Source of the DNA: Planctomycetota bacterium
Lineage (GTDB): Bacteria > Planctomycetota > MHYJ01 > JACPRB01
NCBI GenBank assembly: GCA_016200125.1
Contig: JACQFK010000363.1
Location: 1-13,251 of the forward strand
DNA: 13,251 nucleotides
Direction of reading: 5' to 3'
Position numbers and translations under genes: made by a program. The notes beneath the pieces are model-generated. The model saw only the letters and a program-made list of their open reading frames with translations, searched no databases and was not told the origin of the DNA. Below, one piece after another: positions 1-5,560 of the stretch. Every line of letters begins with the position of its first letter. The first letter of the stretch is position 1.

Positions 1-339
1 CTCCTGCGGCTCGGGGGGCTTCTTCCCGGGTTCGGGCTTGGGGTCCGGCTTCGGTTCCGCCTTCGGTTCCGGTTTCGGCTCGGGCTTGGGGGCGGGCGCC
101 TCCTCGACCTTCTTCCCGCAGCCGGGGCAGAACTTGGCGTCGAGCTTGAGCGGCGCCTTGCACTCGGCGCAGAGCTTCGGGGTGATCTTCGCTCCGCAGC
201 CCGTGCAGAACTTGGCGTCGGCCTTGAGCTTGGCCTTGCACTCGGGGCAAGTGGCCTCCTGCGCGACGGCGGCCGGAAGCGATGCGCCCGTGAGGGCCGG
301 CACCCCGAGGCAGAGAATCAGAAGGAAGGCTGTTCTCAT
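1..339 (-). CDS. Exported double-zinc-ribbon protein, 3' end off window
   Basis: The frame opens with ATG at 339 and stays open for 113 codons to the window edge, so the C-terminus is missing. GGAGG (344-348) four bases upstream sets the start. Residues 1-26 look like a Sec signal peptide (charged MR, hydrophobic core, AVA before QEA). Two CxxC-x10-CxxC zinc ribbons follow: Cys 31/34/45/48 and 57/60/71/74, repeated every 26 residues. From about residue 81 the chain becomes a low-complexity Pro/Lys/Glu tail, probably a cell-wall- or periplasm-spanning linker. It lies 22 nt after the CsgG-like lipoprotein gene, whose C-terminus has the same ribbon spacing, so they probably form an operon and act together in the envelope. 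Zinc ribbons are usually cytoplasmic, so export is odd. The function is unknown; a structural or protein-binding module is an inference. Confidence 0.82.
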   Translation of the reverse strand, partial: MRTAFLLILCLGVPALTGASLPAAVAQEATCPECKAKLKADAKFCTGCGAKITPKLCAECKAPLKLDAKFCPGCGKKVEEAPAPKPEPKPEPKAEPKPDPKPEPGKKPPEPQE

Positions 340-343
340 GACG

Positions 344-348
344 CCTCC
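344..348 (-). promoter_or_regulatory. Shine-Dalgarno for the zinc-ribbon gene
   Basis: GGAGG on the minus strand ends four bases before the ATG at 339. It lies in the 22-nt gap after the CsgG-like gene and fixes the start of the zinc-ribbon protein. Confidence 0.75.
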
Positions 349-361
349 GAAGGTTAGGGAA

Positions 362-1261
362 CTACTTATTCGGCGACTCGACCTTCGTGCCGCACTTGCC
401 GCAGAACTTCGCGTTCAGCTCGAGGGCGGTGCCGCACTTGGCGCACTTGGTGGCCTCGGCCCCTGTGCCGCACTTCGTGCAGAAGCTGCTCCCGGGCGCG
501 AACTCGGTCTTGCACTTGGGGCAGACCTGGGCGGCGGGATGGCTGATCTTGTCGTCGATGTCGGGCAGCATCTTGCGGAGCGCCTCGTCCACAGCGTAGC
601 GCATGAGCTTGCCCTGGGAGTCGCGGTCGACCTGCACGTTGTTCTTCGCGTCGCCGCCGATGCCCAGCACGCGGACGCCCCAGGCGCTCGCGGACAGCTG
701 CTTCTTCACCTCGCCGAACTGCTTCGTGACGATCTCGCCCGTCGTGGTGTTGACGAGCTTGATGTCCACGCCGATGTCGGTCGTGATGATGGTCTTCGAG
801 GTGTCGATCTTGAGCGGGGCCGCGCCGGGGACGATGCGGTCGAACATGCCGCCCTGGTTCGCGGTCTTCTCGGTCATCAGGCGGAAATTCGTCACCGCGC
901 CGATGAACATGTAATCGACGCCGCGGATCTTGCCCGACTTGGCGAGCTCGGACGGATCCACGATGCCCTCGAGGCTCTGCTCCTTGATGAGGGTCTTCAT
1001 CGCCATGCGGTCGATGAGGTTGAAGCGCTTCGAGGAGACGGCCAGGGTCTCCAGCTGCTCTCCCGCGGCATCGGCCACGCCCTGCTGGTGGGTCTTGTCC
1101 GTGAACTCCACGATTCCGGCGCGGAGCCGGGTGGTCGCCCCGGCCGGGGGCGGCGGGTAATTGCCCACGTCGGGCATCTTGTCCCGGGTGACGGTCTCGG
1201 ACGTGCTGGTGCCGCAGCCGGCAAGGATGATCAGCGACAAAGCGGTGACAATGCGGTTCAT
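362..1261 (-). CDS. CsgG-like lipoprotein with C-terminal double zinc ribbon
   Basis: This 299-residue protein starts with a lipoprotein signal whose lipobox LAGC puts the lipidated Cys at residue 16. Residues about 45-235 resemble the CsgG / curli assembly lipoprotein family: RAGIVEFTDKT near 47, an NLIDR motif near 81, GVDYMFIGAVTNF near 114 and the VNTTTGEI strand near 170. CsgG proper forms an outer-membrane secretion pore, while many relatives are uncharacterised periplasmic lipoproteins. Residues 247-290 hold two zinc ribbons (Cys 247/250/261/264 and 273/276/287/290), an addition not found in curli CsgG. ATG 1261 is preferred over upstream in-frame ATGs at 1273 and 1291 because GGAGG lies five bases upstream and the codon at 1291 overlaps a -10 box. 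It is first gene of a two-gene unit with the exported zinc-ribbon gene. Family assignment is solid; pore formation is not shown. Confidence 0.88.
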   Translation of the reverse strand: MNRIVTALSLIILAGCGTSTSETVTRDKMPDVGNYPPPPAGATTRLRAGIVEFTDKTHQQGVADAAGEQLETLAVSSKRFNLIDRMAMKTLIKEQSLEGIVDPSELAKSGKIRGVDYMFIGAVTNFRLMTEKTANQGGMFDRIVPGAAPLKIDTSKTIITTDIGVDIKLVNTTTGEIVTKQFGEVKKQLSASAWGVRVLGIGGDAKNNVQVDRDSQGKLMRYAVDEALRKMLPDIDDKISHPAAQVCPKCKTEFAPGSSFCTKCGTGAEATKCAKCGTALELNAKFCGKCGTKVESPNK

Positions 1262-1266
1262 CAGAT

Positions 1267-1271
1267 CCTCC
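1267..1271 (-). promoter_or_regulatory. Shine-Dalgarno for CsgG-like gene
   Basis: GGAGG with a five-base spacer to ATG 1261. It decides between three in-frame ATG codons (1291, 1273, 1261) in favour of the last, which also gives a well-formed lipoprotein signal peptide. Confidence 0.75.
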
Positions 1272-1289
1272 ATGAGGTGAAGTGCGATC

Positions 1290-1317
1290 ATTCTACGAGG
1301 GATTTGTGCCGAGTCAA
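1290..1317 (-). promoter_or_regulatory. Sigma70-type promoter for CsgG-like/zinc-ribbon operon
   Basis: The minus strand has TTGACT (1317-1312), a 16-nt spacer and TAGAAT (1295-1290), each hexamer one base off consensus. Start of transcription would fall near 1283, giving a leader of about 22 nt that contains the GGAGG before ATG 1261. The element sits in the 69-nt gap after the transglutaminase gene, so the envelope pair probably has its own transcription even if upstream read-through occurs. The call rests on consensus match only. Confidence 0.6.
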
Positions 1318-1330
1318 GCCCCCCCGGGCC

Positions 1331-3659
1331 CTACTTTCCCCGGCGTCCCTTTTCCGCGGCGTAGCCGGCGATTTCGTGGCCGAAGGCCAGGAGCATCATC
1401 AGCTGGCCCGAGAAGCCGTCGATCGTTTCGCTCGCCACCCCGTAGGCCTCCTTGGCCCTCTCGTAGAGGTTCTCGGCGAGCGGGGAGTCGACCATGTCCT
1501 TCACGGCGCCTTCCGTCGACGCCGTCGCCCTCTCCTTCAGCGGACTGGTGACGAAGTGGTCGATCGCGTTCTCGATGGTCTCCTTGAGGTGGTCCTTGAC
1601 GAACTCCGTCATGCACTCCCGCCCCGCGTCCTGAATCGACTTCCCGCCCGCGATGCCATAGTTGAGGCAGAGCACGAACTTCATGCAGCGCTTCACCATG
1701 GGGATCGAGATCTTCTCCAGGACGAGGACGCCCTCGCTCACCGCCTGGCCCTCGCCGGTGTCGCCCACGCCGAGGCAGGCCCCGGTGGCGGGGTCCACGC
1801 GCCACCAGGCCCTGGCCTTCCGCCCGCCGATCTCGACGGGCTCCTTCGGGATCACCACGACCCGGCCCGCCTTGAGGTCCGCGGCAACCCAGCGCGCGAG
1901 GGCCGGATCCGGCGACGCGCCCGCCTTCAGGACGACGATCTCCGCCTTCGCTTCCCGCGCCTTCCGGAAGACGGCCGGGGCGCTGAAGACCGGCGCGCCG
2001 CCCTTCTCCATCAGCGCGGACTCGCCTTCGGTCAGGAGCAGGCCGTACAGGAACCGCGCGCTGGCGCCGTCCAGGGGCGTCTTCGCCACGCAGCCCAGCG
2101 GGGCCGCGACGATGTCCACCCCGCCGCGCCAGTGGACCCCGGTGGTTCCGCCCGGCACGAGGGCCTCCTTCCAGACCAGGAGCGACGGCCGCTCCGGGAA
2201 GCAGGAGCCCTCCCCTTTCTTGAAGGCGCCCTGAGAGAGGTGTAGCGAGGTCTGCCAGAGCTGGAGGAGCCCCAGGGGCAGGGAATCCACCCGGTCGGCG
2301 ATCTCCGACGGCTTGGGGGACTTCGCCTCGAAGAGCGCCGAGGGAAGACTTCCCGCGCCCGACAGCATCCGCGCCAGGCGGTCGATGAGGAACGCGTCGC
2401 TCAGCGTCCCGATCGCCGGCCAGATCGTCCACGACTGGAAGAGCGCCAGCCGGAATCCGGCGTCGTCCTTCCCCCCGTCGGCCAGCTCGGGACTGCCGCC
2501 CTCCCTCGACCCGGGCTTGAGCCGGTCCAGCAGGAAGCGCGTCTCCGTCCGGGTCGACGCTTCCAGCTCCAGTCGGAGCGCCGTCAGCACGCCGGGCTTC
2601 TTCCCGAACGCGCCTCCCAGCCGGGCTCCCACGGCGGCGCCGGAGTCGGCGCCGAATTTCCCATCCTTGGACTCGAACACGCGTCCCTGATCGTCGAACA
2701 CCTTCGCGTTCTCGGCCCCCGCCCCCCAGTCGACGACCGCCTGGAACTTCTGGAAGCGCGGCGCCATCGCCGCGAGCGGCTGCGACATCTTCTCGACGTC
2801 GAATCCCGACGGAAGCACCGAGAGGTTGATCGCCCGGCCCGCCAGCTCGCGTGTCGGCCGGCGGCCGGCATAGACGGTCTCGACCGCGAGTTCCTTGCCG
2901 TTGAGGCGCTCGATCACGAGCTTCACGCCGATGAGCTGGTCGAGCGGTCCGCGCCGCCGCGACCGGCGCCCATCCCTCCTCCGCGTCCGGGAACGACGGA
3001 TCGAGATCGACCCACTTGTCCCCGCGGCGGGCCTGGAGCCAGACGTGCGGCCGTAGCAGGCGGGCCCGCGCCGCAACTCCGTCCTCCTCCGTCCCCGTCA
3101 GCGCGACGCCGGCCGCCTTCAGCGCCTGTTCGAGCCCGGCGCGGTCGGCGCCGAGCTGGGCGGTCATCTTCTTCACCCTCGGGCCGGCCGACGCCACGGC
3201 CGCCGTCTCCGCCGCCGCCACCGCCTCCTTCGCCGCTCCGGCCTTCAGGGGGGCCGAGCGCCGCGGCGCCGCGGGGCTCAGCGCCCGCGAGGCGAGCGCC
3301 GTCGCCTGGGCCTCCGAGAGCTCACCGAAGGCGAAGCGGAGCGCCGGCTTTTCGGGACCGCTGCGCAGCAGGTCCGACAGGAGGAGACAGCGGTCGACGT
3401 CGTTCGCCCCGCCTGAGAGGAGCGCGCCCGTCCCCCCTCGCAGAGCGCCGCTGTAGGGCTGGAACGGAAGGGCCCGCGCGACGAGGAAGAGCTGGTCGTG
3501 AGCGTGGCCGAGCGACGCGGCCAGCGCGGCGGGGTCGATCTCGCGGCGGACCTCATCGCCCGCCACGGCCTCGATCTTCTTCTGAAGCTGATGGACGGCG
3601 GCGCCGCGGTCCGGCTCCTGGACGAAAAGAAGGACGACGAGGAATCCCCGCAGGAGCAT
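1331..3659 (-). CDS. Exported transglutaminase-like protein, interrupted by a frameshift
   Basis: ATG 3659 with AGAGG five bases upstream opens a hydrophobic, signal-like N-terminus, 9 nt after mqnE. Residues about 70-225 look like a transglutaminase-core domain: Cys91 in DVDRCLLLSDLLR, His205 in RPHVWLQA and Asp220 in WVDLDPSFPD match the Cys-His-Asp order of papain-like transglutaminases. Around 2951 the coding signal leaves this frame and continues one base further on (GPLDQLIGVKLVIERLNG), running 539 more residues to TAG 1331. Joined, the protein would be about 775 residues. The long C-terminal part is not recognised; it contains WWRVDPATG near its last third and Cys-containing helices at the end. 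The substrate is unknown; a peptidase or crosslinking role is only a family inference. The break may be an assembly error, a pseudogene or a true frameshift. GTG 3665 is an alternative start but lies too close to the ribosome site. Confidence 0.72.
2949..2960 (-). other. Frameshift site in the transglutaminase-like gene
   Basis: On the minus strand three GCG codons (2960-2952) are followed by CGG. Upstream of here the protein-like frame starts at 3659; from 2950 (GGA CCG CTC GAC) the protein-like frame is one base later. Removing one base, or adding two, inside this GC-rich triplet repeat restores a continuous reading frame. Confidence 0.7.
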
Positions 3660-3664
3660 GAGCA

Positions 3665-3669
3665 CCTCT
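3665..3669 (-). promoter_or_regulatory. Shine-Dalgarno for the transglutaminase-like gene
   Basis: AGAGG lies five bases before ATG 3659 and overlaps the TAA stop of mqnE by one base. This tight junction implies translational coupling and favours ATG 3659 over GTG 3665. Confidence 0.6.
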
Positions 3670-4751
3670 TACGCGCGCGCCGGCTCGAGAGGACGGTACA
3701 GGGTGTCCCGGCGGACGGGATCGCGCCCCGCCTCGCGGATGAGCGCCCGCATCTCCTCCTCGGAGACGCCCAGCGGCGACTCGGCGCCCGCCATGTGGAC
3801 GATGCGCTCCTCGAGGATCGTGCCGTCGATGTCGTCGGCTCCGTACGACAGCAGGATCTGCGCCATCTTCAGGCCCGTCATGATCCAGTAGGCCTTGAGG
3901 TGGTCGATGTTGTCCATCATCAGCCGCCCGACGGCGTGGACCTTCAGGTCGGTCTGCGCGGTGACCTTGGGGAGGCCGCGAAGCTGGTTGTTCTCGATCT
4001 GGTAGGCGAGCGGGATGAACGCGGTGAAGCCGCCGGTCTCGTCCTGCAGCGCACGGAGCCGCAGCATGTGGTCGACGCGCTCCTCGGGCGTCTCGATGTG
4101 GCCGTAGAGCATCGTGCAGGTCGACCGTCCGCCCATCTTGTGCCAGGCGCGGTGGATTTCGATCCAGCGGTCGGGTTTGGCCTTGCCGCTGCAGATCTGA
4201 TCCCAGACCCGAGCGGCGAAGATCTCGGCCCCGCCGCCGGGCAGCGAATCGAGCCCCGCCTCGCGCAGCTCGCCGAGCACCTGCTCGACGCTCTTCTTCG
4301 AGATCTTCGTGAAGTGGTCGATCTCTGTCGCGGTGAAGGCCTTGATGTGGAGCTCGGGGTAGCGCTCCTTGAGGCCGCGCAGCATCTCGAGGTAGTACTT
4401 CCAGGGCAGCTTGGGATGGACGCCGCCGACGATGTGGATCTCGTTGAGCTTGTCGAACTTGGCCTTGGCGGCGTAGGCGTAGATGGTGTCGAGGTCCATC
4501 TCCCAGGCCCCTTCCGCGCCGTCCTTCCGGTAGAAGCTGCAGAAGTGGCAGTCGAAGATGCAGACGTTCGAGTAGTTGAGGTGCATGTTCCGGACGTAGT
4601 AGGCGACGTTGCCGTTCTTCTTCTCGCGGACGTGGTTCGCGAGTCGGCCGAGGGCGAAAAGGTCGTCGGTCCGGAAGAGGCGGACGCCGTCGTCGAAGCT
4701 CAGCCGCTCGCCGGCATGGACCTTCTTCTCGATGTCTTTGAGGCCGTCCAC
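3669..4751 (-). CDS. mqnE: Aminofutalosine synthase (radical SAM)
   Basis: MqnE joins chorismate-derived 3-[(1-carboxyvinyl)oxy]benzoate to adenosine from S-adenosylmethionine, giving aminofutalosine in the futalosine route to menaquinone; it is cytoplasmic. The radical-SAM cluster motif VCIFDCHFC supplies Cys 64/68/71 (counted from GTG 4751), followed by SFYR as in MqnE/MqnC. GADDIDGTILEERI and HMAGAESP near the C-terminus fit MqnE better than MqnC. At 360 residues the length is normal. The longest frame begins at TTG 4790, but GTG 4751 is preferred: homology-like sequence begins at DIEKKVHAGERLSF just after it, and a promoter-like element occupies 4790-4762. No ribosome site precedes it, so the message may be nearly leaderless. 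The next gene follows after 9 nt. Other mqn genes are not in the window, so the pathway is scattered or lies outside. Confidence 0.93.
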   Translation of the reverse strand: MDGLKDIEKKVHAGERLSFDDGVRLFRTDDLFALGRLANHVREKKNGNVAYYVRNMHLNYSNVCIFDCHFCSFYRKDGAEGAWEMDLDTIYAYAAKAKFDKLNEIHIVGGVHPKLPWKYYLEMLRGLKERYPELHIKAFTATEIDHFTKISKKSVEQVLGELREAGLDSLPGGGAEIFAARVWDQICSGKAKPDRWIEIHRAWHKMGGRSTCTMLYGHIETPEERVDHMLRLRALQDETGGFTAFIPLAYQIENNQLRGLPKVTAQTDLKVHAVGRLMMDNIDHLKAYWIMTGLKMAQILLSYGADDIDGTILEERIVHMAGAESPLGVSEEEMRALIREAGRDPVRRDTLYRPLEPARA

Positions 4752-4761
4752 TTGGATTCGA

Positions 4762-4790
4762 ATTCTAACCTTCCACGGGTTGGACGGCAA
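4762..4790 (-). promoter_or_regulatory. Candidate promoter for mqnE
   Basis: TTGCCG (4790-4785), 17-nt spacer, TAGAAT (4767-4762). Transcription would begin around 4755, only a few bases before GTG 4751, implying a leaderless or nearly leaderless message. It lies inside the 57-nt gap after the HEAT-like lipoprotein gene. The -35 hexamer matches consensus at four of six positions. Confidence 0.45.
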
Positions 4791-4808
4791 GGGGGGCGGC
4801 CGCGTTAC

Positions 4809-5528
4809 CTACTCCTCGACCGGGTCGCGGGGGATCGGGCGGCCCGTCGACTTCTCGATCAGCTCCAGGGCCTCCTTGGCCCATTTTCCGACGGAGTTGC
4901 TGCCGACGTCCCCGTTCGGGACCCAGACGAGTCCCCGGTCCTGCAGCGCGCTGACGAGGACGGGAACGGACTCCGCCTGGCCGCCGATGCCCAGGGCCCG
5001 CACGGCGAACGCGCGGGTCGTGGCATCGGGGTCCGCCAGCGCCAGGGGGACCAGCCGGTTCTGCAGCGCCCGGGACAGGCTGGGATTCCAGGCGTAGTTT
5101 CCCAGCACCCAGACCGCCGAGCGCCGGTAGGCCGCGTTCCGGCTGAACTCCAGGCAGGCATCCAGCAGCCGCAGCGCCCGCTCGTCATGGGTGGCGGCAA
5201 ACTGGTTTCCCAGGCTCTCGAAATGGTTCGCCGGGATCTCCCGCCGGCTCAGCAGGGCATAGAGAAGCTCAGTCCGGTCCTTGAAGAAGAGTTCCTCCAG
5301 AAGGTCCCCCCAATGGGGATCGCGATTGGCCGGATCGTCCGATCCGAGCTTCCAGGAGAGCCTTTCGACGGCCTCGACCTGCCGGGCTGCTTCCAGGCCC
5401 GAGAGCGACGCCACCCAGCTCTTGAACGGCCTCTTCCCTTTCGGCTGGGACGGATCCCATTGGTACTCGGGAGGCGAGGCGGCGCAGGCGGCGAGCCCCA
5501 AAAGGAGGATGGACGCGGCGATCCGCAT
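4809..5528 (-). CDS. HEAT-repeat-like lipoprotein
   Basis: This 239-residue protein begins MRIAASILLLGLAAC, a lipoprotein signal with lipobox LAAC and lipidated Cys15. A short polar linker (PPEYQWDPSQPKGKRPF) leads to an all-helical region from about residue 45 to 225. At least two helical pairs (HDERALRLLDACLEF then AYRRSAVWVLGNYAW; DPDATTRAFAVRALGIGG then AESVPVLVSALQD) have the spacing and R-A-V-x-A-L-G pattern of HEAT/PBS-lyase-type repeats, which usually bind proteins. It is therefore probably a membrane-anchored scaffold. The gene follows the FAD dehydrogenase after 32 nt and is likely co-transcribed, but nothing in the sequence ties it to that enzyme. No Shine-Dalgarno is visible before ATG 5528; the lipoprotein signal decides the start. 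It is entirely covered by longer open frames in other phases, which are not protein-like. Confidence 0.85.
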   Translation of the reverse strand: MRIAASILLLGLAACAASPPEYQWDPSQPKGKRPFKSWVASLSGLEAARQVEAVERLSWKLGSDDPANRDPHWGDLLEELFFKDRTELLYALLSRREIPANHFESLGNQFAATHDERALRLLDACLEFSRNAAYRRSAVWVLGNYAWNPSLSRALQNRLVPLALADPDATTRAFAVRALGIGGQAESVPVLVSALQDRGLVWVPNGDVGSNSVGKWAKEALELIEKSTGRPIPRDPVEE

Positions 5529-5560
5529 GAATACTGGACGGAGGAAGGAGGGCTTCCCCT

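Noticed and set aside
1314..1333. GC-rich hairpin (GCCC-GGGG-GGGC) as terminator of the transglutaminase gene
   Set aside because: The stem is four pairs at most and there is no U-tract; it is better explained as part of the promoter gap.
38..2245. 735-codon plus-strand open frame across the left end
   Set aside because: It runs antisense to three genes with signal peptides, zinc ribbons and ribosome sites, and has low-complexity shadow composition.
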